Source: Micromonospora tulbaghiae
GTDB taxonomy: Bacteria > Actinomycetota > Actinomycetes > Mycobacteriales > Micromonosporaceae
Assembly: GCF_900091605.1 (NCBI RefSeq)
Contig: NZ_FMCQ01000009.1
Span: 124,001 to 188,000, forward strand
Reading direction: 5' to 3'
Length of the DNA: 64,000 nt
Shown here piece by piece: positions 1 through 8,404 of the stretch. Within the stretch, counting starts at the first letter, position 1; the number at the start of each line of letters is the position of its first letter. Made by a program: the position numbers and the translations under genes. Under the pieces are notes generated by a model, which was not told the DNA's origin, did not search any database, and was given only the letters and a program-made list of their open reading frames with translations.

Positions 1-81
1 GGCGTCGAAGCAGGGCACCAGGCGGCGCCGGGCCTGGTCGTAGCTGCCGGCCACCGCGTCGAACGCGTCCGCCACGCCCAT
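1..81 (-). CDS. class I SAM-dependent methyltransferase, N-terminal fragment (runs off left edge)
   Basis: Only the first 27 codons are present, reading leftwards from an ATG at 81. The peptide contains FDAVAGSYDQARRRLVP, which resembles the N-terminus of small class I SAM-dependent methyltransferases just before motif I. A GGGAGG ribosome binding site precedes the ATG on the minus strand. The gene is divergent from the nitrate operon. The methyltransferase call rests on this short N-terminal signature only; substrate cannot be inferred. Confidence 0.55.
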   Translation of the reverse strand, partial: MGVADAFDAVAGSYDQARRRLVPCFDA

Positions 82-166
82 CGGAGCCTCCCGTTATTTG
101 AGACAACTTTCCCACATTGTAAACCCCGCGGAGGACGACGTCACCTACGTGCGGTGTGAAGCGGTC
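82..166. other. divergent spacer upstream of the nitrate operon
   Basis: Spacer between the leftward methyltransferase and the nitrate operon. It holds an unusually AT-rich stretch at about 94-123. On the minus strand this reads as a possible promoter, TTTACA (118-123), 17 nt, CAAATA (95-100), which would start transcription very close to the methyltransferase ribosome binding site. No gene is seen here. Confidence 0.4.
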
Positions 167-204
167 GTGACAGGACCGAAACAGAGCAGACCCGGACCGG
201 AAAC
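167..204 (+). promoter_or_regulatory. predicted GlnR operator upstream of nitrate reductase
   Basis: Four 5-bp elements occur at exactly 11-bp periodicity: GTGAC (167-171), n6, GAAAC (178-182), n6, GACCC (189-193), n6, GAAAC (200-204). The published actinobacterial GlnR consensus is gTnAC-n6-GaAAC repeated twice, so three of the four half-sites fit perfectly and the third is degenerate. A further GTGAA at 156-160 keeps the same phase. The site ends 24 bp before the nitrate reductase ATG. The match is read directly from sequence; binding and direction of control are inferred from known GlnR regulation of nas/nir genes in Streptomyces and Mycobacterium. Confidence 0.75.
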
Positions 205-228
205 CGCCCGACGGCACGCTTTTCCGAC

Positions 229-2340
229 ATGACAGACGGTGCACGCACGGCGACGCGAACGGGGTCACGCCCCGTCGAGGCCGCTACGCACTGCCCGTAC
301 TGCGCGTTGCAGTGCGGCATGGTGCTGCGCGCCACCGGCGACGGTGTCGAGGTCGGCGCCCGCGACTTCCCCACCAACCGGGGCGGGCTGTGCCAGAAGG
401 GCTGGACCGCCGCCGACCTGCTCGACCACCCGGACCGGCTCACCACCCCGCTGCTGCGCGACCGGCCCGGCGGCGAGCTGCGGCCGGCGACCTGGGACGA
501 GGCGCTGGACCGCGTCGCCGCCGGGGTCCGGGACGTGCAGCACCGCCACGGGCCGGACGCGGTAGCCGTCTTCGGCGGCGGCGGGCTCACCAACGAGAAG
601 GCGTACGCGCTCGGCCGCTTCGCCCGGGTGACGCTGCGGACCCGGCACATCGACTACAACGGGCGCTGGTGCATGTCCTCGGCCGCCGCGGCCGGGAACC
701 GGGCGTTCGGGATCGACCGCGGACTGCCGTTCCCGCTGGCCGACCTCGGCCGCGCGGACACGCTGCTGCTGGTCGGCGCGAACCCGGCCGAGACCATGCC
801 CCCGCTGATGCGGCACGTCACCGACCTGCGGGAGCGCGGCGGACGGCTGATCGTGGTCGACCCGCGCGCCACCGCCACCGCCCGCCAGGCCGACCTGCAC
901 CTGCAACCCCTGCCCGGCACCGACCTCGCGGTGGCGAACGCGCTGCTGCACATCGCGCTCACCGAGGGCTGGCTGGACCGGGCGTACGTCGCGGAGCGGA
1001 CCACCGGCTTCGACGAGGTCCGGCGGACGGTGGCCGGCTACTGGCCGGCGGAGGTGGAACGGCTCTCCGGCGTGCCGGTGGCCGACCTGTACGCGACCGC
1101 CCGCGCGCTGGCCACCGTGGACCGGGCGGTCGTCCTCACCGCCCGGGGCGCCGAGCAGCACGCCAAGGGGGTCGACACGGTCACCGCCTTCATCAACCTG
1201 GCGCTCGCCCTGGGCCTGCCCGGTCGTCCCGGTTCCGGCTACGGCTGCCTGACCGGGCAGGGCAACGGGCAGGGCGGCCGGGAGCACGGGCAGAAGGCCG
1301 ACCAGCTCCCCGGCTACCGGCGTATCGACGACCCCGCGGCCCGCGAGCACGTGGCCGGGGTGTGGGGCGTCGACCCGGACGCGCTGCCCGGGCCGGGAGT
1401 GCCGGCGTACCAGCTCCTCGACGCGCTCGGCACGCCGTCCGGAGCGCGGGCACTGCTGGTGTTCGGTTCCAACCCGGTCGTGTCCGCGCCCCGCGCGACG
1501 CAGGTCGAGTCCCGGCTGCGCGCCCTGGACCTGCTGGTGGTGGCGGACTTCGTCCGCTCCGAGACGGCCGAGCTGGCCGACGTGGTGCTGCCGGTCGCCC
1601 AGTGGGCCGAGGAGGACGGCACGATGACCAACCTGGAGGGCCGCGTGCTGCGCCGCCGGGCGCTGCGTGAGCCACCTGCCGGGGTCCGTACCGAACTGGA
1701 GATCCTCGCCGCGCTCGCCGGGCGGCTGACCGACGGCGGGCCGTCGCTGCCGACCGACCCACGTGAGGTCTTCGCGGAGCTCGGCCGGGCCTCGGCCGGC
1801 GGGTCGGCCGACTACGCCGGGATCACCTGGGACCGGATCGACGCCGACACCGGCGTCTTCTGGCCCTGCCCGGACCGGGACGGCCCGGACACCCCCCGGC
1901 TGTTCGCCGACCGCTTCCCCACCCCGGACGGCCGGGCCCGGTTCCACGCCGTGACCCACCGGCCGGCCGCCGAGCCGGTCTGCGCCGACTACCCGCTGCA
2001 CTTCACCACCGGCCGGGTGCTCGCGCAGTACCAGTCCGGCGCGCAGACCCGGCGGGTGGCCGCGTTGCGCCGGGCCGCACCGGGCGGGTTCGTCGAGCTG
2101 CACCCGGACCTGGCGGCACGGATCGGCGTGACCGACGGGGCGCCGGTACGGGTGGTCTCCCGCCGGGGTGAGCTGCGCGCACCGGCCCGGCTCAGCACGG
2201 CGATCCGGCCGGACACCGTCTTCGCGCCGTTCCACTGGCCCGGCGCGCAACGCGCCAACTCGGTCACCAACGACGCTCTCGACCCGGTCTCCGGGATGCC
2301 CGAGTTCAAGATCTGCGCGGTCCGGGTGGAGGCGGCATGA
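229..2340 (+). CDS. nasA: assimilatory nitrate reductase catalytic subunit (molybdopterin oxidoreductase)
   Basis: Reduces nitrate to nitrite in the cytoplasm as the first step of nitrate assimilation. The 703-aa protein opens with a [4Fe-4S] site, C22-x2-C25-x3-C29-x25-C55, and has the Cys148-Met-Ser-Ser-Ala motif whose cysteine ligates molybdenum in NarB/NasA. It continues through the bis-MGD binding region (VGANPAE near 180) to a C-terminal molydopterin-dinucleotide-binding domain. No signal peptide is present, unlike periplasmic Nap. It lacks the C-terminal BFD-like domain of some NasA proteins; that domain is in the next gene, which starts inside this stop codon (ATGA). No Shine-Dalgarno precedes the ATG and the frame upstream has no alternative start before a stop at 157, so translation may be leaderless. 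First gene of the GlnR-preceded operon. Confidence 0.93.
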   Translation: MTDGARTATRTGSRPVEAATHCPYCALQCGMVLRATGDGVEVGARDFPTNRGGLCQKGWTAADLLDHPDRLTTPLLRDRPGGELRPATWDEALDRVAAGVRDVQHRHGPDAVAVFGGGGLTNEKAYALGRFARVTLRTRHIDYNGRWCMSSAAAAGNRAFGIDRGLPFPLADLGRADTLLLVGANPAETMPPLMRHVTDLRERGGRLIVVDPRATATARQADLHLQPLPGTDLAVANALLHIALTEGWLDRAYVAERTTGFDEVRRTVAGYWPAEVERLSGVPVADLYATARALATVDRAVVLTARGAEQHAKGVDTVTAFINLALALGLPGRPGSGYGCLTGQGNGQGGREHGQKADQLPGYRRIDDPAAREHVAGVWGVDPDALPGPGVPAYQLLDALGTPSGARALLVFGSNPVVSAPRATQVESRLRALDLLVVADFVRSETAELADVVLPVAQWAEEDGTMTNLEGRVLRRRALREPPAGVRTELEILAALAGRLTDGGPSLPTDPREVFAELGRASAGGSADYAGITWDRIDADTGVFWPCPDRDGPDTPRLFADRFPTPDGRARFHAVTHRPAAEPVCADYPLHFTTGRVLAQYQSGAQTRRVAALRRAAPGGFVELHPDLAARIGVTDGAPVRVVSRRGELRAPARLSTAIRPDTVFAPFHWPGAQRANSVTNDALDPVSGMPEFKICAVRVEAA

Positions 2341-3824
2341 ACGAGCGGATCGTCGTCGTCGGCTACGGCATGGCCGGCGCCCGGCTCGCCGCCGAGCTGC
2401 ACGCGCGCGGCGGGAACCGGCGGATCACAGTGCTCGGGGCGGAGCCGCACCGCGCGTACAACCGGATCATGCTCTCCACGCTGCTCGCCGGGCGCATCGG
2501 CGAGCCGGACGTGGAGCTGGTCGAAGCAGTCGGCCCGGGAGTCGAGGTCCGCACCGGCGCGACGGTCACCGCCGTGGACCGAGCCGCACGGGAGGTGGTC
2601 ACCGACGACGGCGAGCGGCACGGGTACGACCACCTGGTGCTCGCCACCGGCAGCCGGGCCGCGGTGCCGCCACTACCCGGCCTCGCCCCGCTGCCCGAGC
2701 GGGCCGTCCCGTTCCGCACGCTCGGCGACTGCCGCCGGATCCTCGCCGCCGCCGAGGGCGCGCGGCGCGTGACGGTGCTCGGCGGTGGGCTGCTGGGTCT
2801 GGAGGCGGCCCGAGGGCTGGCCGCCCGGGGTCTCGACGTGACTGTGGTCCACCCGGTCGGGCACCTGATGGAGCGCCAGCTCGACCCGCCGGCCGGCGCG
2901 GTCCTCGCGGGCACGCTCGCCGGCCTGGGCGTCCGGTCCCGGCTCGGGGCGGCGGCCACCGCCGTGACCGCCGACGCCGACGGCGTCCGCCTGCACCTGG
3001 GCGACGACGAGACGCTCGCCGCCGACCTGCTGGTGCTCTGCTGCGGGGTACGCCCCGACACCGCGCTCGCCGCGGCGGCCGGGCTCGCCGTCGACCGCGG
3101 TGTGGTGGTGGACGACCGGATGCGGACGAGCGATCGGCGGATCTCCGCGATCGGCGACTGCGCGCAGCACGACGGCACGCTGACCGGGCTGGTCGCGCCG
3201 GCCTGGGCGCAGGCCCGGGTGGTGGCCGACGTGCTGACCGGAACGGACCCGCTGGCCCGCTACCGGCCCCGCCCGGCGGTGACCCGGCTCAAGGCGGCCG
3301 GCATCGACCTGGCCGCGATGGGCGACGTGGCCGGTACCGGCGAGCCGGGCGGTCCGGTCGAGGAGCTGACCTTCGCCGACCCGGCCCGGGGCACCTACGC
3401 CCGGCTGCGCATCCGGGACGAGCGGCTGACCGGCGCGATCCTGCTCGGCGACAACCCGGCGGTCGGCACCGTGGTGCAGCTGTTCGACAGGGGCGCGCCG
3501 GTGCCGGCGGACCGGCGTTCGCTGCTGCTCGGCCGGGCGTTCGGCGAGACGCCGGCCGGACCGGCCGCGTCACCGGCGCTGATGCCGGACGCCGCGACCG
3601 TGTGCCGGTGCAACGACGTGAGCAAGGGCGCGCTGGTGGCGTGCTGGCGGGCGGGCGCCCGGACGGCGGCGGCGCTGTCCGCGGCGACCCGGGCCGCCAC
3701 CGGCTGCGGCAGTTGCCGGGACGCGGTGGCCGGCATCGCCGGCTGGCTGGCCGAGGCGGACCCGCAGACAACCGGCGAGGTACGCGACACGGATGCGGAT
3801 CGCGAGGCGGTGGAGGTGTCATGA
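2337..3824 (+). CDS. FAD-dependent NAD(P)H oxidoreductase with C-terminal BFD-like [2Fe-2S] domain (nitrate reductase electron-transfer subunit)
   Basis: 495 aa. The N-terminus has a Rossmann motif (VVVGYGMAGAR) and a second nucleotide-binding motif (VLGGGLLGLEAARG), the arrangement of NirB-type pyridine nucleotide-disulfide oxidoreductases. The C-terminus is a BFD-like [2Fe-2S] domain with C423-x-C425 and C456-x2-C459. It resembles the N-terminal half of NirB but lacks the siroheme reductase domains, so it cannot reduce nitrite alone. Its position between nasA and nirB, overlapping each by 4 nt, suggests that it passes electrons from NAD(P)H to nitrate reductase, as NasB/NasC proteins do. 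The family is clear; the partner is inferred from context. Confidence 0.85.
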   Translation: MNERIVVVGYGMAGARLAAELHARGGNRRITVLGAEPHRAYNRIMLSTLLAGRIGEPDVELVEAVGPGVEVRTGATVTAVDRAAREVVTDDGERHGYDHLVLATGSRAAVPPLPGLAPLPERAVPFRTLGDCRRILAAAEGARRVTVLGGGLLGLEAARGLAARGLDVTVVHPVGHLMERQLDPPAGAVLAGTLAGLGVRSRLGAAATAVTADADGVRLHLGDDETLAADLLVLCCGVRPDTALAAAAGLAVDRGVVVDDRMRTSDRRISAIGDCAQHDGTLTGLVAPAWAQARVVADVLTGTDPLARYRPRPAVTRLKAAGIDLAAMGDVAGTGEPGGPVEELTFADPARGTYARLRIRDERLTGAILLGDNPAVGTVVQLFDRGAPVPADRRSLLLGRAFGETPAGPAASPALMPDAATVCRCNDVSKGALVACWRAGARTAAALSAATRAATGCGSCRDAVAGIAGWLAEADPQTTGEVRDTDADREAVEVS

Positions 3825-6343
3825 GCGGCAGGCTGGTGGTGGTCGGCAACGGCATGGTGGGGCAGCGCTTCGTCGAGGCGCTGCGGGCCCGGGACACCGA
3901 CGGGCGGTGGCGGGTCACGGTGCTCGCCGAGGAACCGCGTCCGGCGTACGACCGGGTGCGACTCTCGGCCGTCTTCGACGGGGTGGACGCCGACGAGCTG
4001 ACTGTGCACACCCCCGACGCAGGAGTGGACCTGCGCCTGGGCGAGCCGGCCACCGGCGTCGACCGGGCACGGCGGGTGGTGACCACGGCAACCGGTGAGT
4101 ACCCGTACGACGCGCTGGTGCTGGCCACCGGCTCGTACGCCTTCGTGCCGCCGGTCGACGGCACGGACCTGCCCGGCGTGTTCGTCTACCGGACGCTGGA
4201 CGACCTGACCGCGATCCGGGAGCACGCCCGGGGCCGCCGCACCGGCGCGGTGATCGGCGGCGGGCTGCTCGGGCTGGAGGCGGCGAACGCGCTGCGGCTG
4301 CTCGGGCTCGCCACGAGCGTGGTCGAGTTCGCGCCCCGGCTGATGCCGGTGCAGGTGGACGAGGCGGGCGGCGCGATGCTGCGGCGGTACGTCGAGGAGC
4401 TGGGCGTCACGCCGTACCTCGGGGTGGCCACCACGGCGCTGCGTCCCGGACCGGACGGCACGGTGGCCGCGCTCGACCTGGCCGACGGGCGCACGCTCGA
4501 CGCGGAGCTGGTGGTGGTGGCCGCCGGGATCCGGCCGCGCGACGAGCTGGCCCGGGCCGCCGGGCTGCCGCTGGGCCCGCGCGGCGGAGTGCTGGTGGAC
4601 TCGGCCTGCCGGACCGCCGACGAGCGGATCTGGGCGGTGGGCGAGTGCGCGGCGGTGGACGGGGTCTGCCACGGACTGGTCGCGCCCGGGTACGCCACCG
4701 CGGAGGTGGTCGCGGACCGGCTGCTGGGCGGCGCGGCGACGTTCCCCGGCGCGGACACCGCGACGAAACTCAAGCTGCTCGGCGTGGACGTGGCCTCGTT
4801 CGGCGACGCGCACGGCGTCACCCCGGGCTGCCTCGACGTGACGTTCACCGATCCGGCCACCCGCGCGTACGCGAAGCTGGTCCTCTCCGACGACGCGCGG
4901 ACGCTGCTCGGCGGCGTGCTGGTCGGCGACGCGAGCGCGTACCCGGCGTTGCGGGCCAGTGTCGGCGGGCCGCTGCCCGCTCCCCCGCTGGCGTTGCTGG
5001 CGCCGGCCGGCGGCGCGGGCGCCGGTGCGGGCGCGTTGCCGGCCACCGCGCAGGTCTGCTCCTGCAACGCGGTGACCCGGGCCGATCTGGACGCGGCGAT
5101 CGCCGGCGGTGCGACCGACGTGCCGGCGTTGAAGGCGTGCACCCGGGCCGGCACGAGCTGCGGCTCCTGCGTGCCGATGCTCAAGCAGTTGCTGGACGCC
5201 GCCGGGGTACGCCAGTCGACAGCGTTGTGCGAGCACTTCGACCACAGCCGGCAGGAGCTGTTCGACCTGGTCCGGGTGCGGGGCATCCGCACGTTCTCCC
5301 GGCTCGTCGCCGAGCACGGGCGCGGGAGGGGGTGCGACATCTGCAAGCCGGTGGTGGCCTCCATCCTGGCTTCGCTCGGCACCGGGCACGTGCTGGACGG
5401 CGAGCAGGCGTCGCTCCAGGACACCAACGACCACTTCCTGGCGAACCTGCAACGCGACGGCAGCTACTCGGTGGTGCCCCGGATTCCCGGCGGGGAGATC
5501 ACCCCGGAGAAGCTGATCGCGATCGGCGAGGTGGCGCGCGACTTCCGGCTGTACACGAAGATCACCGGCGGGCAGCGGATCGACCTGTTCGGCGCGCGGG
5601 TCGACCAGTTGCCGCAGATCTGGCGCCGGCTGGTCGACGCGGGCTTCGAGTCGGGCCACGCGTACGGCAAGGCGCTGCGCACTGTGAAGTCCTGCGTGGG
5701 CGACACCTGGTGCCGCTACGGCGTGCAGGACTCGGTCGGGCTGGCGGTCGCGCTGGAGCTGCGTTACCGGGGCCTGCGCGCGCCGCACAAGCTCAAGTCG
5801 GCGGTCTCCGGCTGCGCCCGGGAGTGCGCCGAGGCCCGGAGCAAGGACTTCGGCGTCATCGCCACCGAGACCGGCTGGAACCTGTACGTCGGCGGCAACG
5901 GCGGTTTCCGGCCCCGGCACGCCGACCTGTTCGCCACCGACCTGAGCACCGCGGAACTGGTCACCCTGATCGACCGGTTCCTCATGTACTACATCCGCAC
6001 CGCCGACCGGTTGCAGCGCACCGCCGCGTGGATCGAGGCCATGGACGGCGGCCTGGACCACCTCCGGTCGGTGCTCGTGGACGACTCGCTCGGGCTCTGC
6101 GCCGACCTCGACGCGGCGATGGCTCGGCACGTCGCGAGCTACTCCGACGAGTGGCGCGACGTCCTGGAGGACCCGGACCGGCTGCGCCGCTTCACCTCCT
6201 TCGTCAACGCGCCCGACGTGCCCGACCCGTCCATCACGTTCACCCAGGAGCGGGGCCAGCCGGTGCCGGCCCGGGGCGCGCCCCCGGACGGCGGACACCG
6301 CCGCCAGCCCGTCGTGCTGGGCCTGCCGGAGGTACGCCGATGA
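3821..6343 (+). CDS. nirB: nitrite reductase [NAD(P)H] large subunit
   Basis: 840 aa, the usual size for NirB. Reduces nitrite to ammonium with six electrons. Domains in order: FAD/NAD(P)H oxidoreductase (about 1-400), BFD-like [2Fe-2S] domain with C413-x-C415 and C447-x2-C450, then ferredoxin-like and siroheme/[4Fe-4S] domains with C625-x5-C631 and C665-x3-C669 as cluster and siroheme ligands. The ATG at 3821 overlaps the previous stop (ATGA). The same frame stays open far upstream, but NirB similarity begins exactly at MSGRLVVVGNGMVGQRF. The downstream nirD start also overlaps this stop. Confidence 0.95.
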   Translation: MSGRLVVVGNGMVGQRFVEALRARDTDGRWRVTVLAEEPRPAYDRVRLSAVFDGVDADELTVHTPDAGVDLRLGEPATGVDRARRVVTTATGEYPYDALVLATGSYAFVPPVDGTDLPGVFVYRTLDDLTAIREHARGRRTGAVIGGGLLGLEAANALRLLGLATSVVEFAPRLMPVQVDEAGGAMLRRYVEELGVTPYLGVATTALRPGPDGTVAALDLADGRTLDAELVVVAAGIRPRDELARAAGLPLGPRGGVLVDSACRTADERIWAVGECAAVDGVCHGLVAPGYATAEVVADRLLGGAATFPGADTATKLKLLGVDVASFGDAHGVTPGCLDVTFTDPATRAYAKLVLSDDARTLLGGVLVGDASAYPALRASVGGPLPAPPLALLAPAGGAGAGAGALPATAQVCSCNAVTRADLDAAIAGGATDVPALKACTRAGTSCGSCVPMLKQLLDAAGVRQSTALCEHFDHSRQELFDLVRVRGIRTFSRLVAEHGRGRGCDICKPVVASILASLGTGHVLDGEQASLQDTNDHFLANLQRDGSYSVVPRIPGGEITPEKLIAIGEVARDFRLYTKITGGQRIDLFGARVDQLPQIWRRLVDAGFESGHAYGKALRTVKSCVGDTWCRYGVQDSVGLAVALELRYRGLRAPHKLKSAVSGCARECAEARSKDFGVIATETGWNLYVGGNGGFRPRHADLFATDLSTAELVTLIDRFLMYYIRTADRLQRTAAWIEAMDGGLDHLRSVLVDDSLGLCADLDAAMARHVASYSDEWRDVLEDPDRLRRFTSFVNAPDVPDPSITFTQERGQPVPARGAPPDGGHRRQPVVLGLPEVRR

Positions 6344-6687
6344 GCCCCGTCGTCACGCTGGACTGGACCCCGGTCTGCCCGCTGGACCGGCTCGACCCCG
6401 ACCGGGGCGTGGCCGCCCTCGTCGACGGCGTACAGGTGGCGGTCTTCCGCACCGCGCACGGCCTGTACGCGGTGGACAACCTCGACCCGGTCGGCGGCGC
6501 GTACGTCATGTCCCGGGGCCTGGTCGGCAGCCGGGGCGGGTTGCCCACACTCGCCTCGCCGCTGCACAAGCAGGTCTACGACCTCACCACCGGGCGGTGC
6601 CTGGACCTACCGGGCGTGACGCTGCGCCGGCACCCGGTGCGCTGCCGGGACGGCCTGGTCGAGGTGCGGTTACGGCAGGAGGAATGA
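6340..6687 (+). CDS. nirD: nitrite reductase [NAD(P)H] small subunit
   Basis: 115 aa with a Rieske-like fold as in NirD (VAVFRTAHGLYAVDNLDPVGGA, then PLHKQVYDLTTGRCLD). The Cys-x-His and Cys-x2-His ligands of true Rieske clusters are absent, which is normal for NirD, so it should not bind a cluster. It partners NirB as a structural subunit. The ATG overlaps the nirB stop by 4 nt. The stop (TGA, 6685-6687) overlaps the next start by one base. Confidence 0.92.
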   Translation: MSPVVTLDWTPVCPLDRLDPDRGVAALVDGVQVAVFRTAHGLYAVDNLDPVGGAYVMSRGLVGSRGGLPTLASPLHKQVYDLTTGRCLDLPGVTLRRHPVRCRDGLVEVRLRQEE

Positions 6688-7775
6688 TGCGGGACGAGCT
6701 GGCCGGCTTCACCATCGGCGTCACCGCCGACCGGCGGCGCGACGAACTGGCCGCGCTGCTCCAGCGGCGCGGGGCGCGGGTGGTGCTCGCCCCGGCGCTG
6801 CGGATCGTCCCGCTGGCCGACGACACCGACCTGCGTGAGGCCACCCGGGCCTGCCTGGAACACCCGCCGGACGTGCTGATGGCCAACACCGGCATCGGCA
6901 TGCGCGGCTGGCTGGAGGCGGCCGAGGGTTGGGGGCTGGCCGAGCCGCTGCGCAGCACGCTCGCCCACGCGTACGTGGTGTCCCGTGGTCCGAAGGCGAC
7001 CGGCGCGATCCGGGCGGCCGGGCTGCGCGAGCACTGGTCCCCGGAGTCGGAGAGCTGCGACGAGGTGGTCGAGCACCTGGTCCGGCGCGGGGTGGCCGGC
7101 CAGGTGGTGGCGATGCAACTGCACGGCGAGCGGCAGCCCGAGTGCGCCGACGCGCTGGTGGCGGCGGGCGCCACGGTGATCGAGGTGCCCGTGTACCGGT
7201 GGGCGCCGCCGGCCGACCCGGCACCGCTGCACCGGCTCATCGACCTGGTGGCCGGGCGTCTCGTCGACGCGGTCACGTTCACCTCGGCCCCGGCGGCCGA
7301 GGCGCTGCTGCGGGCGGCCGGGGACCGTACCGAGACGGTGTTGGAGGCGCTGCGCGGCGACGTACTGGCCGGGTGCGTGGGCACCGTCACCGCCGAGCCG
7401 CTGATCCGGCGGGGGGTGCCGGTGAGCGCGCCGAGCCGGGCCCGGCTGGGCGCCCTGGTCCGCACCATCGTCGAGGAGCTGCCCCGGCGCACGGTCTCGG
7501 TGAAGGCGGCCGGGCACGTGCTGACGCTGCGCGGGCACGCCGCGGTGGTGGACGGGGAACTGCGCCAGCTGGCGCCGGCCCCGATGGCGGTGCTGCGGGC
7601 GCTGGCCGCGTCGCCCGGCAAGGTGCTCTCCCGCACCGCGCTGCTGCGTACGCTGCCGCGCGGTGCCGACGAGCACGCGGTGGAGATGGCTGTCGCCCGC
7701 CTGCGGGCCGGGCTGAAGGCGCCCCGCGTGGTGCAGACGGTGGTCAAGCGGGGGTACCGCCTGCGGGTCGACTGA
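6687..7775 (+). CDS. uroporphyrinogen-III synthase-like domain fused to a winged-helix DNA-binding domain
   Basis: 362 aa. Residues about 1-265 look like HemD, which cyclises hydroxymethylbilane to uroporphyrinogen III, the precursor of siroheme for NirB. The last ~95 residues form an OmpR/PhoB-type winged helix (LAPAPMAVLRALAASPGKVLS ... VVQTVVKRGYRLRVD). The same fusion is known in other actinobacteria near nitrite reductase genes (Rv0260c type). Whether the HemD half is an enzyme or a ligand sensor cannot be decided from sequence. Two adjacent ATGs exist (6684, 6687); AGGAGG at 6677-6682 is better spaced for 6687. The gene ends inside a hairpin shared with the convergent GTPase gene. Confidence 0.85.
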   Translation: MRDELAGFTIGVTADRRRDELAALLQRRGARVVLAPALRIVPLADDTDLREATRACLEHPPDVLMANTGIGMRGWLEAAEGWGLAEPLRSTLAHAYVVSRGPKATGAIRAAGLREHWSPESESCDEVVEHLVRRGVAGQVVAMQLHGERQPECADALVAAGATVIEVPVYRWAPPADPAPLHRLIDLVAGRLVDAVTFTSAPAAEALLRAAGDRTETVLEALRGDVLAGCVGTVTAEPLIRRGVPVSAPSRARLGALVRTIVEELPRRTVSVKAAGHVLTLRGHAAVVDGELRQLAPAPMAVLRALAASPGKVLSRTALLRTLPRGADEHAVEMAVARLRAGLKAPRVVQTVVKRGYRLRVD

Positions 7776-7787
7776 CCCGCAGGCGGT
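7756..7787. terminator. bidirectional stem-loop spanning both stop codons
   Basis: A perfect 14-bp inverted repeat with a 4-nt loop (GACT), arms 7756-7769 and 7774-7787. The stop codon of the plus-strand regulator (7773-7775) lies at the loop and right arm. The stop of the convergent GTPase gene (7787-7789) touches the end of the right arm. No T-tract follows on either strand, as is common for terminator stems in high-GC actinobacteria. Confidence 0.7.
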
Positions 7788-8404
7788 CAGCCGACCGAGG
7801 CCGGGTAGCCGTGCTCGGCCTGGAGGCGGAGCATCGCGTGCTCGACCACCGTGACCAGCACCTGCTTGACCGAGTCCCGCTGGCGGGCGTCGCACAGGAC
7901 CATCGGCACGTCCGGGGAGATGGCGAGCGCCTCCCGGACCTCCTCCAGCTCGTAGTGCGGCGCGTCGCCGAAGCGGTTCAACGCCACGACGTACGGCAGC
8001 TTGCGGTTCTCGAAGTAGTCCAGCGGCGCGAACGCGTCGGTGATCCGGCGGGTGTCCACCAGCACCGCCGCGCCCACAGCGCCCCGGATGATCTCGTCCC
8101 ACATGAACCAGAAGCGGGTCTGGCCCGGCGTGCCGAACAGGTAGAGGATCAGGTCCTCGGCCATGGTGATACGGCCGAAGTCCATGGCGACCGTGGTGGT
8201 CTCCTTGCCCGGCACCTTCGACGCGTCGTCGATGCCCACTCCGGCCGCGGTCATCAGCGCCTCGGTGGTCAGCGGCTGGATCTCGGAGATCGCTCCGACA
8301 AGTGTCGTCTTGCCCACGCCGAAGCCACCCGCGATCACGATCTTCGCGGAGATGATCTCCCGGCCGCGGTTCACCCCGTCGGGGTCATAGTTCGCGAAGT
8401 CCAC
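7787..8404 (-). CDS. conservon GTPase (CvnD/MglA-like ATP/GTP-binding protein)
   Basis: 205 aa. A small Ras-like GTPase of the conservon family with the P-loop GGFGVGKTT at 26-34, a switch-II-like LFGTPGQTRF, and VALNRFGD where Ras proteins have NKxD. In Streptomyces, Cvn GTPases associate with a membrane complex of kinase, Roadblock and DUF742 proteins, resembling eukaryotic G-protein-coupled signalling. It is the last gene of that set here, overlapping the DUF742 gene by 20 nt. Its target is unknown. Confidence 0.9.
   Translation of the reverse strand: MDFANYDPDGVNRGREIISAKIVIAGGFGVGKTTLVGAISEIQPLTTEALMTAAGVGIDDASKVPGKETTTVAMDFGRITMAEDLILYLFGTPGQTRFWFMWDEIIRGAVGAAVLVDTRRITDAFAPLDYFENRKLPYVVALNRFGDAPHYELEEVREALAISPDVPMVLCDARQRDSVKQVLVTVVEHAMLRLQAEHGYPASVG

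Noticed and set aside
2168..3820. Open reading frame extending about 1650 nt upstream of nirB in the same frame
   Set aside because: The sequence is Arg/Pro/Ala-rich translation of the nasA/FAD-protein region in the wrong frame; NirB similarity begins at the ATG at 3821, which overlaps the previous stop.
6340..6687. NirD as an active Rieske [2Fe-2S] ferredoxin
   Set aside because: The cysteine and histidine cluster ligands are missing, as in other NirD proteins.
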